A DNA stretch of 64,000 nucleotides from Zhongshania marina (GTDB taxonomy: Bacteria; Pseudomonadota; Gammaproteobacteria; Pseudomonadales; Spongiibacteraceae). The notes beneath the pieces were generated by a model. It searched no databases and was not told the origin of the DNA. It worked only from the letters and a program-made list of their open reading frames with translations. Location of the stretch: contig NZ_PQGG01000031.1 in the NCBI RefSeq assembly GCF_002915595.1, positions 247,847-311,846 on the forward strand, in the 5' to 3' direction. Shown in pieces: positions 18,181-27,605 of this stretch. The position numbers were made by a program, and so were the translations under genes. How positions within the stretch are numbered: position 1 is the first letter of the stretch; each line of letters opens with the position of its first letter.

Positions 18181-19880
18181 GCACAATTGACCGCCGCGCC
18201 TATGCGGATATGTACGGCCCCACGGTGGGTGATCGGGTTCGATTGGCCGATACAGAGTTGTGGATAGAAGTAGAAAAGGACTTCACCACCTACGGTGAAG
18301 AAGTGAAGTTTGGCGGCGGTAAAGTAATCCGCGACGGTATGGGCCAGAGCCAATTAGGGCGCGAATTTACTCCAGATACCGTGATCACCAATGCGCTAAT
18401 TTTGGATCACTGGGGTGTGGTGAAAGCCGATGTCGCCATTAAAGCCGGTCGCATTGTGGCCATTGGCAAGGCGGGTAACCCAGACATCCAGCCAGACGTC
18501 GACATTATTATCGGCCCATGCACCGAAGTGATTGCTGGCGAAGGTCAGATCTTAACGGCGGGGGCTATCGACGCCCACATCCACTTTATTTGCCCCCAGC
18601 AAATTGAAGAAGCGCTGATGAGCGGCGTGACGACCATGATCGGTGGCGGCACCGGCCCCGCAACCGGCACCAATGCCACTACTTGCACACCGGGAGCTTG
18701 GCATATCGGCAAAATGCTACAAGCGGCAGAAAGTTTTCCGATGAATTTGGGCTTTCTCGGCAAGGGCAACGCGAGTTTGCCGGGGGCCTTGGAGGAGCAA
18801 ATACAAGCCGGTGCCATGGGTTTAAAACTTCATGAAGACTGGGGCACCACACCTGCCTCAATCGATTGCTGTTTGAGCGTGGCTGAAAAATACGATGTGC
18901 AGGTGGCAATCCATACCGACACCCTCAATGAGTCGGGTTTTGTGGAAGACACCCTCGATGCGTTTAAGGGCAGAACCATTCACACCTACCACACCGAAGG
19001 TGCGGGCGGTGGTCACGCGCCGGACATTATAAAGGCCTGTGGCTCTGCCAATGTATTGCCGTCGTCGACCAATCCAACACGGCCCTACACCGTGAACACG
19101 GTGGACGAGCATTTAGATATGTTGATGGTTTGTCATCATCTTGACCCAAATATTCCAGAAGACGTGGCCTTTGCGGATTCGCGGATTCGCAAAGAGACCA
19201 TTGCAGCGGAAGATATTCTTCACGATCTCGGCGCGTTTTCGATGATCTCGTCAGACTCACAGGCGATGGGGCGGGTTGGTGAAGTGGTGTGCAGAACCTG
19301 GCAGACCGCCCACAAAATGAAAGTGCAGCGCGGCCCGCTTGCCGAAGACAGCAGCGGTAGCGATAACTTCCGCGCCCGTCGTTATATTTCTAAATACACT
19401 ATCAACCCCGCAATTGCCCACGGCATTTCCCATGAGGTGGGGTCAATCGAAGTAGGTAAGCTGGCGGACTTAGTGCTTTGGAAACCGGCGTTTTTTGGGA
19501 TTAAGCCGTCCATGATTATTAAGGGTGGCGCGATTGCCGCGGCGCCAATGGGCGACCCAAATGCATCAATCCCCACGCCGCAGCCAGTACATTACCGCAT
19601 GATGTTTGGCGCCTTTGGTAAAGCCTGTGTGCAGACCTCGGTTAGCTTTGTCAGTCAGGCGGCGATAAACGCCGATATCGCAACGGGCCTCGGGTTGGAG
19701 CGGCCGCTGGTCGCAGTAAAAAATTGCCGCAGCGTCACCAAGGCCGACATGGTGTTAAACAATTATCAGCCGGTGATGGAAGTTGATCCCGATACCTATG
19801 AAGTGCGGGCAGATGGTCAATTGCTGATTTGCGAACCCGCTAGCGAATTGCCCTTGGCACAATTGTATTGCTTGTTTTAG
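18177..19880 (+). CDS. ureC: Urease subunit alpha (catalytic)
   Basis: 567-residue catalytic subunit that hydrolyses urea to ammonia and carbamate in the cytoplasm. The two-nickel site is complete: HIHFICPQQ near residue 134, the lysine to be carbamylated in GLKLHEDWG near 217, AIHTDTLNE near 246, [15 protein letters not shown] near 270, the mobile-flap MVCHHL with the active-site Cys/His near 320, and the nickel-binding Asp in SSDSQAMGR near 360. Length is canonical and no essential residue is missing, so the enzyme should be active once nickel is loaded. Confidence 0.98.
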   Translation: MSTIDRRAYADMYGPTVGDRVRLADTELWIEVEKDFTTYGEEVKFGGGKVIRDGMGQSQLGREFTPDTVITNALILDHWGVVKADVAIKAGRIVAIGKAGNPDIQPDVDIIIGPCTEVIAGEGQILTAGAIDAHIHFICPQQIEEALMSGVTTMIGGGTGPATGTNATTCTPGAWHIGKMLQAAESFPMNLGFLGKGNASLPGALEEQIQAGAMGLKLHEDWGTTPASIDCCLSVAEKYDVQVAIHTDTLNESGFVEDTLDAFKGRTIHTYHTEGAGGGHAPDIIKACGSANVLPSSTNPTRPYTVNTVDEHLDMLMVCHHLDPNIPEDVAFADSRIRKETIAAEDILHDLGAFSMISSDSQAMGRVGEVVCRTWQTAHKMKVQRGPLAEDSSGSDNFRARRYISKYTINPAIAHGISHEVGSIEVGKLADLVLWKPAFFGIKPSMIIKGGAIAAAPMGDPNASIPTPQPVHYRMMFGAFGKACVQTSVSFVSQAAINADIATGLGLERPLVAVKNCRSVTKADMVLNNYQPVMEVDPDTYEVRADGQLLICEPASELPLAQLYCLF

Positions 19881-19906
19881 CGGTGCAGAGAGAATAAGGA
19901 TTCAAT

Positions 19907-20380
19907 ATGTTGGAATGTTACGAGCTGGGCGAGGGCAGGAGTGATATCCGCCTAGTATTAAATTATCAGGAGCGCCAACGCAGCCGCTACCGCGCAAAAA
20001 CCCTTTGCGGTTTAGATGTTGCGTGGTTTGTCGAACGCGGCAAAGTCTTGGCCGACGGTGAAATTTTAGTCGCAAAAAGTGGCGAAAAAATAGCCATTAT
20101 TGCGGCGGAAGAAACCGTATCCGAAGTGCGCAGCGACGATCCTTTATTGTTGGCAAAGGCGGCTTATCATTTAGGTAATCGTCATGTGCCACTGCAAATC
20201 GACGCCGGTGAATTGCGCTATCAACACGACCATGTTCTAGACGATATGCTGCGCGGGCTTGGCCTTACGGTGTTGGTAACCGACAAAAGTTTTCATCCAG
20301 AAAATGGCGCTTATCATAATAGCGGCGGCCATCACGGCCATTCCCACAGCCATACCGAGCACGACCATCATCATGGCTAG
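19907..20380 (+). CDS. ureE: Urease nickel metallochaperone UreE
   Basis: 157-residue nickel carrier. The N-terminal domain is followed by the metal-binding domain with LAKAAYHLGNRHVPLQI, which includes the conserved interface His, and DHVLDDMLRGLGL. The C-terminus is a histidine-rich tail (HHGHSHSHTEHDHHHG), a typical nickel store. The last bases overlap the start of ureF by eight, suggesting translational coupling. Confidence 0.94.
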   Translation: MLECYELGEGRSDIRLVLNYQERQRSRYRAKTLCGLDVAWFVERGKVLADGEILVAKSGEKIAIIAAEETVSEVRSDDPLLLAKAAYHLGNRHVPLQIDAGELRYQHDHVLDDMLRGLGLTVLVTDKSFHPENGAYHNSGGHHGHSHSHTEHDHHHG

Positions 20381-21041
20381 GCCCTTACTGCATTTAATGC
20401 AGCTGGTGAGTCCGGCGCTGCCGGTGGGTGCTTACGCTTACTCCCAGGGCTTGGAATACGCAGTTGAAAAGCGCTGGGTGAATGATATGGCGAGCGCGGA
20501 GGATTGGATTGGCGAGGTGTTGAATCACAGCGTAGGTGGTTTAGATTTGCCGGTATTGCTGCGTCTATTAAAGTCTTGGCAGCAGAGCGATTGGTGCGCG
20601 GTTAAACGCTGGAATCAAACTCTGCAGGCAGCAAGAGAGTCGCGGGAGCTATTACTAGAAGACGTGCAAATGGGGCAGGCTTTGCTGCGATTATTGGTAT
20701 CACTCGAACTTCCACACGCGCTGCAGTGGCCACAGGGTGAAGAGGTAAGTTTTGTCACCGCGTTTGCAATGGCTGCACAGCATTTTGACATAAGTGACGA
20801 CGATGCATTAAACGGGCTTGCATGGAGTTGGTTAGAGAACCAAGCGGCGGCGGCAATTAAATTAGTTCCGCTTGGGCAGACCGACGGCCAGCGTTTGCTA
20901 ATGAGCCTAATGCCTAGTGTAGAGCAGGCGGTGGCGAATGCGTATTTACGTAGCGACGATGAGATTGGTACGGGCTTGCCAGGTTTAGCAATGGCATCTA
21001 TGCAGCACGAAACCCAGTATTCGAGATTATTCCGCTCTTAA
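20373..21041 (+). CDS. ureF: Urease accessory protein UreF
   Basis: 222-residue all-helical UreF, which couples UreD to the GTPase UreG in the activation complex. LMQLVSPALPVGAYAYSQGLE near the N-terminus is the family signature, and the C-terminus has GTGLPGLAMASMQHETQYSRLFRS. The ATG at 20373 overlaps the end of ureE; the upstream extension of the frame reads through the histidine codons of ureE and is discarded. Confidence 0.95.
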   Translation: MARPLLHLMQLVSPALPVGAYAYSQGLEYAVEKRWVNDMASAEDWIGEVLNHSVGGLDLPVLLRLLKSWQQSDWCAVKRWNQTLQAARESRELLLEDVQMGQALLRLLVSLELPHALQWPQGEEVSFVTAFAMAAQHFDISDDDALNGLAWSWLENQAAAAIKLVPLGQTDGQRLLMSLMPSVEQAVANAYLRSDDEIGTGLPGLAMASMQHETQYSRLFRS

Positions 21042-21090
21042 TAAGCGCGAGAGTAAAAATAAATGTTTAAAAAGAATTGGAGTTTGAATT

Positions 21091-21702
21091 ATGAAAAAGC
21101 CTGCCTTGCGGCTCGGTATTGGTGGCCCTGTTGGTTCTGGTAAAACAGCCTTAGTTAAAACCCTATGTGCGGAGCTGCGTGAGCGTTTTGATATTGCGGT
21201 TATCACCAATGATATTTATACCCGCGAAGATGCGGAGTTTTTACTGCGCCATGAGGTGCTGTCGCAGGATCGCATATTAGGTGTAGAAACCGGCGGCTGT
21301 CCCCACACTGCAATTAGGGAAGATGCCTCGATGAACCTGTCTGCGGTTGCGGAGTTAAGTGGCCGATTCCCTGACCTCGAATTAATTATGATAGAAAGCG
21401 GTGGCGACAATTTAGCGGCTACCTTTAGTCCTGAGTTATCAGACCTCACTATCTACGTTATCGACGTGTCGGCGGGGGATAAAATTCCCCGTAAAGGCGG
21501 CCCTGGTATTACGCGATCAGATTTATTGATTATCAATAAGACCGACTTAGCGCCGTTGGTGGGTGCTGACCTTGGGGTCATGGACAGAGACGCTAAAAAA
21601 ATGCGCGGCGACAAACCTTTTATTTTTAGCAATTTAAAAGACGGTAGTGGCGTAGCTGACATTGTGAACTTTATTGTTGAGCAGGGAATGCTGGGTCGCT
21701 GA
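21091..21702 (+). CDS. ureG: Urease accessory GTPase UreG
   Basis: 203-residue SIMIBI-class GTPase that delivers nickel to urease. P-loop [11 protein letters not shown] near residue 9, the metal-binding CPH in [15 protein letters not shown] near 68, [15 protein letters not shown] near 98 and the guanine-specificity motif INKTDL near 145 are all present. Length is canonical. It lies downstream of ureF and just before the nickel permease. Confidence 0.97.
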   Translation: MKKPALRLGIGGPVGSGKTALVKTLCAELRERFDIAVITNDIYTREDAEFLLRHEVLSQDRILGVETGGCPHTAIREDASMNLSAVAELSGRFPDLELIMIESGGDNLAATFSPELSDLTIYVIDVSAGDKIPRKGGPGITRSDLLIINKTDLAPLVGADLGVMDRDAKKMRGDKPFIFSNLKDGSGVADIVNFIVEQGMLGR

Positions 21703-21728
21703 GGCGATCCACTGAGGAGTAGAGATTG

Positions 21729-22349
21729 ATGACAGATATGCTGCCGCTATTAAGTTTTTTAGTACTGGGTTTTTCTGCCGGTGTAATACACGCCTTCGAC
21801 GCCGATCATATTGCCGCTGTCAGCGGTATTGGTGGTCAAGATGGCGGGCGTCATAGTTTTCGCTTTGCCTTGCACTGGGGGTTTGGGCACGGCTTGGCGG
21901 TCATCGCCGTGGCAACGATGGTGTTAGTGGCTGGCACCGCGATTCCAACAGGTTTTAGCGCTTATGCTGAGGCGGCAGTCGCGTGGATGTTAATTGCGAT
22001 TGGGGTGATGACCTTTTTACATTTGTGGCGCCAGCACCAGCACAATGTGCACAGAAGTAGACCACACAGCTATAACGCAACACTGGTTGGCTTGGTCCAC
22101 GGTAGTGCAGGATCAGCGCCTTTACTGGCCGTCATTCCCGCAGCGGGTATGGCGAGTCCGGCGCTGGGCATGCTGCATGTCCTGTTATTTAATGCCGGCT
22201 TGATTATGGCGATGGCGGGGGTTGGCGCCCTGTTGCGTCGCGGTTTGTATGCTGCTGGTCGTTATCATCGGGCGCTGCAACTGTCATTGCAATCCGCTTT
22301 AGCAGCCTTCGCCACTGGTCTTGGTGTTTTTTTATTATCTGCTCATTAA
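21729..22349 (+). CDS. Nickel permease-like membrane protein (UreH/NiCoT-type)
   Basis: 206-residue membrane protein with about six hydrophobic segments. Near residue 21 it carries HAFDADH, the HX4DH motif that defines NiCoT nickel/cobalt permeases, with a second histidine cluster in the loop after helix III (HLWRQHQHNVH). The ATG at 21729 is preceded by GAGGAG. As the last gene of the urease cluster it most probably supplies nickel to UreE/UreG. It is shorter than classical NixA (about 330 residues) and could equally be called UreH-like. Confidence 0.82.
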   Translation: MTDMLPLLSFLVLGFSAGVIHAFDADHIAAVSGIGGQDGGRHSFRFALHWGFGHGLAVIAVATMVLVAGTAIPTGFSAYAEAAVAWMLIAIGVMTFLHLWRQHQHNVHRSRPHSYNATLVGLVHGSAGSAPLLAVIPAAGMASPALGMLHVLLFNAGLIMAMAGVGALLRRGLYAAGRYHRALQLSLQSALAAFATGLGVFLLSAH

Positions 22350-22377
22350 TTGGCCGATAATTTATTTTGGTGCAGGC

Positions 22378-22392
22378 GCACAATAATTGTGC
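22378..22392 (+). promoter_or_regulatory. NtrC-like binding site upstream of urtA
   Basis: GCAC-N7-GTGC with AT-rich centre, embedded in a perfect palindrome with 10-bp arms around one central A (22375-22395). The spacing matches the NtrC dyad. It lies about 140 bases upstream of the expected urtA transcription start. The palindrome could alternatively terminate the nickel permease transcript, but there is no T-run. Confidence 0.5.
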
Positions 22393-22500
22393 GCCGCACT
22401 GCACTTTTATAAGTATAGAACCGGCATTAATTTCCCCTTCTTGGCTCAATATCCTTCTGATCGTCATCTAGCGCCTGCTTTCTGGCATGCAAAACATTGA

Positions 22501-22517
22501 TTGGCACCAATTCTGCT
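22501..22517 (+). promoter_or_regulatory. Candidate sigma-54 promoter of urtABCDE
   Basis: TTGGCACCAATTCTGCT has the perfect -24 box TTGGCAC, GG-N10-GC spacing and CTGCT at -12 (consensus TTGCT). The expected start is near 22528, about 70 bases before the urtA ATG. It closely resembles the site at 32509. Confidence 0.65.
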
Positions 22518-22600
22518 AATACCGCTTGGAGATTTACCAAGGTTCGTTAATCGCAGCGATGTTGATTAGCGATAATTAAAAAAAGAGTATGGAGCTAAGC

Positions 22601-23917
22601 ATGAAAAGTCGTAAATCTATTAAGGCTTTGGCCAAGCAGGGCAGCATTGTGCTGGCGGCTGCGACGCTGTCATTAAGCGCCTCAATCGCACAAGCCGCAG
22701 ACACAATTAAAGTCGGTGTACTGCATTCGCTGTCGGGCACTATGGCGATCAGTGAAACCACATTAAAAGACACCGTGTTGATGTTGATTGAAGATCAAAA
22801 CAAAAAAGGCGGTATTTTAGGTAAGAAGCTAGAAGCTGTTGTCGTTGATCCTGCCTCTAACTGGCCATTGTTTGCCGAGAAAGCCAAAGAGTTATTAGAC
22901 AAAGACAAGGTTGATGTCATCTTCGGTTGCTGGACCTCAGTTTCTCGTAAATCTGTTCTACCGGTAATTGAAGAACTCAACGGTTTAATGTTTTACCCCG
23001 TTCAGTACGAGGGTGAAGAGTCTTCTAAAAATGTTTTCTATACCGGCGCCGCGCCGAATCAGCAAGCTATTCCCGCAGTTGATTACCTAATGAGTGAAGC
23101 GGGTGGTTCTGTAAAACGCTGGGTATTGGCGGGAACAGATTATGTTTACCCCCGTACTACCAACAAAATTCTAGAAGCCTATTTGAAAAGCAAAGGCGTT
23201 CCTGAAAAAGACATCATGATTAACTACACGCCCTTCGGCCATTCCGATTGGCAAACCATCGTGTCTGACATTAAAAAATTCGGTTCACAGGGTAAGAAAA
23301 CCGCTGTGGTATCGACCATCAATGGCGACGCTAACGTCCCCTTCTACAAAGAGTTAGCCAACCAAGGCATGTCTGCTGAAGATATTCCAGTTGTGGCTTT
23401 CTCGGTAGGTGAAGAAGAGCTAAGTGGCTTTGATACTGGCCCACTGGTCGGACATCTTGCCGCATGGAACTACTTCATGAGCGCTGATGCTGAAGTTAAC
23501 GACGAGTTTATCGACAAGTGGATTGCCTACATTGGTGATGAAAAGCGCGTTACCAATGACCCAATGGAAGCAACTTACATTGGCTTTAATATGTGGGTGA
23601 AAGCGGTAGAAAAAGCGAAAACCACCGATGTTGATAAAGTCTCTTCCGCTTTGATTGGTATTAGCGTGCCGAACTTAACGGGTGGTGTTGCAACGATGCT
23701 ACCTAACCATCACCTGACCAAGCCCGTGCTTATTGGTGAGATCCAAGAGAATGGCCAGTTTGATATTGTGTGGCAAACAGAAACCGCTGTTCCTGGTGAT
23801 GCCTGGACAGACTTCTTACCAGAAAGCGCCAAGCTAACAGCAGACTGGCAAGACCCGAAAATTATGTGTGGTAACTACAACACTGAAACTAAAAAGTGTT
23901 CAGGTCAAAACTACTAG
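22601..23917 (+). CDS. urtA: Urea ABC transporter, substrate-binding protein
   Basis: 438-residue periplasmic binding protein. The signal peptide ends ASIAQAA (about residue 32) and the mature part starts DTIKVGVLHSLSGTMAISE, the UrtA signature shared with amide-binding FmdD/AmiC-like proteins. FGCWTSVSRKSVLPVIEE and LMFYPVQYEGEESSKNVFYTG follow. The ATG at 22601 has GGAG eight bases upstream, so the ATG four codons earlier is rejected. First gene of urtABCDE. Confidence 0.95.
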   Translation: MKSRKSIKALAKQGSIVLAAATLSLSASIAQAADTIKVGVLHSLSGTMAISETTLKDTVLMLIEDQNKKGGILGKKLEAVVVDPASNWPLFAEKAKELLDKDKVDVIFGCWTSVSRKSVLPVIEELNGLMFYPVQYEGEESSKNVFYTGAAPNQQAIPAVDYLMSEAGGSVKRWVLAGTDYVYPRTTNKILEAYLKSKGVPEKDIMINYTPFGHSDWQTIVSDIKKFGSQGKKTAVVSTINGDANVPFYKELANQGMSAEDIPVVAFSVGEEELSGFDTGPLVGHLAAWNYFMSADAEVNDEFIDKWIAYIGDEKRVTNDPMEATYIGFNMWVKAVEKAKTTDVDKVSSALIGISVPNLTGGVATMLPNHHLTKPVLIGEIQENGQFDIVWQTETAVPGDAWTDFLPESAKLTADWQDPKIMCGNYNTETKKCSGQNY

Positions 23918-23924
23918 TCCAATA

Positions 23925-23950
23925 AAAAGCGTTTCAGCCGAAATGCTTTT
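23925..23950 (+). other. Stem-loop 1 in the urtA-urtB spacer
   Basis: An 11-bp stem (AAAAGCGTTTC / GAAATGCTTTT, one G-T pair) with loop AGCC starts a few bases after the urtA stop. There is only a short T stretch, so it is more likely a 3'-end stabiliser or partial terminator than a full one. Confidence 0.6.
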
Positions 23951-23960
23951 ATCAACGCTA

Positions 23961-23984
23961 CTCCGTCATCGCAAGGTGACGGAG
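23961..23984 (+). other. Stem-loop 2 in the urtA-urtB spacer
   Basis: A perfect 8-bp stem (CTCCGTCA / TGACGGAG) with an 8-base loop; the 3' arm contains the GGAG that is the likely ribosome binding site of urtB, so folding should limit urtB translation. Confidence 0.6.
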
Positions 23985-23996
23985 TAATGATCGTAA

Positions 23997-25661
23997 ATGG
24001 ATGTTTCAATGAAGCTCAATCATATTTTTTCGGTGTTTTTTTCCTTTCTGGTTTTGTTTCAATTGCAGATCGTACAAGCCGAGCAAATTACGCCTTTAGA
24101 AAGCGAAGCTGACAGCGCACTGCTGTTGAATCAATTGGTGTCGGTAAAATCAACATCAGATAAGAAAGACCTCATCAGCCTTATTGCCGGCTCAAATTTA
24201 CCCCAGCGAACGCGGGTATTAACGGCCATGCAAGACGGTGATTTGTATTACACCAAGGCAGATGAACAGTTGGTATATGCCAAGACTCATCCCGATGGCT
24301 ACGAAATTCGCGCCGTTGTCAGTGGTGAAGATTTGGGTGTGGTAGGGAGCCGAAAAGTAAGAAAAATTAGTATTAATAATGAACTGCGCACCGTTTTACG
24401 CGGGGTGTTGGCAGAGTTAGCATTGCGCAGCGAAGATGCGGCAGAACGCCTAGCGGCGGCCAAGGATTTAATTCGCAGTCCCGCACCGGAATTTCTTGCG
24501 GCCATCGAGCGGGCTAAAGCAATAGAGAACAATGACAAGGTTTTAGAATCCTTGAACATCGCTATGGCGATGATCAATTTAAAGTCAGATCAGCAGGTGT
24601 TTCGCCTTGAGGCCATTGAGGCCTTTCGCGGCACCTTGGACAGCGATGCGATGTCGATACTCGCGGCCATGCAATTAAAAGACAGCGATGGCAATTATTT
24701 AGAAAAAGATGAATTGGTAAGAGAGTCCTCCGCGGCGGTATTGAGTGAAATGCGCGGCAAGGCGAAGATTTATAAATTATTAGAAAATGCATTTTTTGGC
24801 TTGAGTCTAGGCTCAGTCTTATTGCTTACCGCAGTAGGTTTGGCCATTACCTTTGGGGTAATGGGGGTTATCAATATGGCCCACGGCGAAATGATGATGC
24901 TGGGCGCATACACCACCTACGTTATTCAATTAATCATGCCGAATTATATCGATTACTCAATTATCGTCGCGATTCCTGCAGCATTCATTGTGTCTGGCTT
25001 AGTGGGTATTGTTATTGAGCGTGGCATTATTCGCCATTTATATGGTCGTCCCTTAGAAACCTTACTAGCCACCTTCGGTGTGAGTTTGATTCTGCAGCAG
25101 GCGGTGCGCAGTATTTTCTCGCCCTTAAATAAATCAGTAAGTTCGCCGAGTTGGCTGAGTGGTTCTTGGGAAATCAATGGCGCTTTATCCCTTACTTACA
25201 ATCGCCTATACATCATTATTTTTAGCCTGATTGTTTTGTTGCTATTGGTGTTCCTATTAAAGAAAACCTTTGTCGGTTTGCAGATGCGAGCTGTAACGCA
25301 AAACCGCGCAATGGCGAACTCGATGGGTATTCGCACGGGTTGGGTAGATGCACTCACCTTTGGCCTTGGTTCAGGCATTGCCGGTATTGCCGGCGTAGCA
25401 CTTAGTCAGTTAACCAATGTTGGCCCCAACCTTGGTCAGTCTTACATCATCGACTCGTTTATGGTGGTGGTGTTTGGCGGGGTGGGTAATTTATTTGGTA
25501 CCTTCTTTGCGGCGATGAGTCTTGGTGTTGCCAATAAATTTTTGGAACCTTTTGCGGGTGCAGTACTGGCAAAAATATTTGTGCTGGTTTTCATCATTCT
25601 ATTTATTCAGTGGCGACCTAGGGGCTTGTTCGCTCTCAAGGGCCGTTCGGTAGAGGATTAA
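23997..25661 (+). CDS. urtB: Urea ABC transporter, permease UrtB
   Basis: 554-residue inner-membrane permease of the LivH family. A signal-like N-terminus is followed by a periplasmic region of about 230 residues with HEAT-like helices (LAGSNLPQRTRVLTAMQDGD, SEDAAERLAAAKDLIRSP), then the permease domain starting near residue 265 (GLSLGSVLLLTAVGLAITFGVMG) with INMAHGEMMMLGAY and FGLGSGIAGIAG. This extension is usual for UrtB. An in-frame ATG at 24009 is an alternative start. It is separated from urtC by six bases. Confidence 0.94.
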   Translation: MDVSMKLNHIFSVFFSFLVLFQLQIVQAEQITPLESEADSALLLNQLVSVKSTSDKKDLISLIAGSNLPQRTRVLTAMQDGDLYYTKADEQLVYAKTHPDGYEIRAVVSGEDLGVVGSRKVRKISINNELRTVLRGVLAELALRSEDAAERLAAAKDLIRSPAPEFLAAIERAKAIENNDKVLESLNIAMAMINLKSDQQVFRLEAIEAFRGTLDSDAMSILAAMQLKDSDGNYLEKDELVRESSAAVLSEMRGKAKIYKLLENAFFGLSLGSVLLLTAVGLAITFGVMGVINMAHGEMMMLGAYTTYVIQLIMPNYIDYSIIVAIPAAFIVSGLVGIVIERGIIRHLYGRPLETLLATFGVSLILQQAVRSIFSPLNKSVSSPSWLSGSWEINGALSLTYNRLYIIIFSLIVLLLLVFLLKKTFVGLQMRAVTQNRAMANSMGIRTGWVDALTFGLGSGIAGIAGVALSQLTNVGPNLGQSYIIDSFMVVVFGGVGNLFGTFFAAMSLGVANKFLEPFAGAVLAKIFVLVFIILFIQWRPRGLFALKGRSVED

Positions 25662-25667
25662 TCAGCG

Positions 25668-26828
25668 ATGATAAATAAAGCAATATTTGAGCGCAGTGCA
25701 GTTGGCAGATTATTGTTGGCTGACAAGGCCGGCCGGTATTTGATTACGGGTTTACTCGCGGTAATGGTAGTGGTGCCGCTGTGTAATTTACTTATGCCTG
25801 CCGGAAGTTTTTTGCATATTCCTACCTATATTGTGGTGCTGCTGGGTAAGTATTTATGTTACGCCCTCTTGGCACTGGCTTTAGATTTGGTGTGGGGCTA
25901 CTGCGGTATTTTGAGTTTGGGCCACGGCGCATTTTTTGCCTTAGGCGGCTACGCTATGGGCATGCACCTGATGCGGCAGATTGGTGAGCGCGGTGTGTAT
26001 GGCAATGCCGAACTTCCCGATTTTATGGTGTTTTTAAATTGGACTGAATTGCCTTGGTATTGGTATGGCTTTGATAATTTTTTCTTTGCCATGTTTATGG
26101 TTGCCTTGGTGCCGGCGGCCTTAGCATTTGTGTTTGGTTGGCTAGCCTTCCGCTCGCGGGTAACGGGTGTGTATTTGTCGATCATTACGCAAGCCATGAC
26201 CTACGCGTTGTTGCTCGCCTTTTTCCGTAACGATATGGGCTTTGGTGGCAATAATGGTCTTACAGATTTTAAAGACATTCTCGGTTTTAGTTTGCAGTCA
26301 GATGTCACCCGTTGTGTGTTGTTTGCCCTGTCAGCCTTGAGTGTCGCCTTAGCTTATATTTTGTGTCGCGCGATTGTTAGCAGCAAATACGGTCGAGTGC
26401 TGGTGGCAATTCGCGACGCGGAAAGTCGAACGCGTTTTATGGGTTATCGTGTCGAGCATTTTAAATTATTTGTGTTTGTGGTGTCGGCGATTCTTGCGGG
26501 TATTGCAGGCGCTTTATATGTGCCACAGGTTGGCATTATTAACCCCGGTGAATTTGGCCCAATTAATTCTATAGAAATTGTTATTTGGGTTGCTATCGGT
26601 GGTCGCGGCACTTTGTTTGGTGCGGTGATTGGTGCGATAGCGGTGAATTATGCAAAAACCTATTTTACTGGTGCTTTCCCTGAGGTGTGGTTGTTCATGC
26701 TCGGCGCCTTGTTTGTGATCAGCACCTTGTATTTACCGAAAGGAATTGTTGGCGTGGTTAATCAAATGCGTGAGCGCCGTGCAGAGCGAGACGCGACCTC
26801 GACACCAGAGCAAGGAGCACAGTCATGA
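25668..26828 (+). CDS. urtC: Urea ABC transporter, permease UrtC
   Basis: 386-residue LivM-type permease with about ten membrane segments. WGYCGILSLGHGAFFALGGYAMGM near residue 80 is the UrtC signature, and the EAA-like loop region falls around RVLVAIRDAESRTRFMGY near residue 245. The C-terminus is charged and cytoplasmic. Its last codons overlap the urtD ATG by four bases. Confidence 0.94.
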   Translation: MINKAIFERSAVGRLLLADKAGRYLITGLLAVMVVVPLCNLLMPAGSFLHIPTYIVVLLGKYLCYALLALALDLVWGYCGILSLGHGAFFALGGYAMGMHLMRQIGERGVYGNAELPDFMVFLNWTELPWYWYGFDNFFFAMFMVALVPAALAFVFGWLAFRSRVTGVYLSIITQAMTYALLLAFFRNDMGFGGNNGLTDFKDILGFSLQSDVTRCVLFALSALSVALAYILCRAIVSSKYGRVLVAIRDAESRTRFMGYRVEHFKLFVFVVSAILAGIAGALYVPQVGIINPGEFGPINSIEIVIWVAIGGRGTLFGAVIGAIAVNYAKTYFTGAFPEVWLFMLGALFVISTLYLPKGIVGVVNQMRERRAERDATSTPEQGAQS

Positions 26829-27604
26829 GTGCAGTCGTAAAGAGTCCGGGCTTTCACAGTGCGGAAATGCAAAGCATGTTGTACCTCAATGGTGTAACGA
26901 AAAGCTTCGACGGATTTAAGGCAATAAATAATTTATCGCTAGACATTTCGCCCGGCGAACTGCGGGCAATTATCGGCCCCAATGGCGCTGGCAAAAGTAC
27001 CATGATGGATATTATTACCGGTAAAACGCGGCCAGATTCTGGCGAAGTAAAATTCCGAGATAGCATCGATCTCACCCAGTACGACGAGGCGGACATCGCC
27101 AATCTTGGCATTGGTCGCAAGTTTCAAAAGCCGACGGTAATTGAAACGCTAACGGTGTGGGAAAACGTTGAGCTTGCCTTGGCGGGTACGCGCAGTGTGC
27201 TGCGGGCACTGCTGCACAAATTGAGTAGCGAGCAAGCGGACAAAATTGACGAGGTGATCAAGTTAGTTGGTTTAAAAGTCAAAACAAATGATTTAGCTGG
27301 CAGCCTTTCCCACGGCCAAAAGCAGTGGTTAGAGATTGGTATGTTGATTGTGCAGGGCCCAGAATTACTGTTGGTAGATGAACCAGCGGCGGGTATGACT
27401 GACCACGAAACAATGGAAACCGCTGCCTTGCTAAAAGAAATAAATAAAGATCATACCGTGGTAGTGGTAGAGCACGATATGGATTTTATTAAGGCACTGG
27501 ACAGCAAAGTGACGGTACTTCACGAAGGCAGCGTGCTGGCAGAAGGTCGGCTTGAAGTGGTGTCTGCTAATCCGCGTGTTATCGAAGTGTATTTGGGGCG
27601 TTGA
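26825..27604 (+). CDS. urtD: Urea ABC transporter, ATP-binding protein UrtD
   Basis: 259-residue LivG-type ATPase. Walker A GPNGAGKST near residue 52, the signature SLSHGQKQWLEIGM near 160 (LSHGQ replaces LSGGQ, as is usual in UrtD), Walker B LLLVDEPAAGMTDHE near 182 and the switch His in VVVVEHDMDFI near 215 are all present. Overlaps urtC; urtE begins two bases after its stop. Confidence 0.95.
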   Translation: MSAVVKSPGFHSAEMQSMLYLNGVTKSFDGFKAINNLSLDISPGELRAIIGPNGAGKSTMMDIITGKTRPDSGEVKFRDSIDLTQYDEADIANLGIGRKFQKPTVIETLTVWENVELALAGTRSVLRALLHKLSSEQADKIDEVIKLVGLKVKTNDLAGSLSHGQKQWLEIGMLIVQGPELLLVDEPAAGMTDHETMETAALLKEINKDHTVVVVEHDMDFIKALDSKVTVLHEGSVLAEGRLEVVSANPRVIEVYLGR

Positions 27605-27605
27605 T

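Noticed and set aside
22375..22395. Palindrome as a Rho-independent terminator of the nickel permease gene
   Set aside because: No T-run follows; the GCAC-N7-GTGC form and the sigma-54-like site downstream make an NtrC site more likely. It may still serve both roles.
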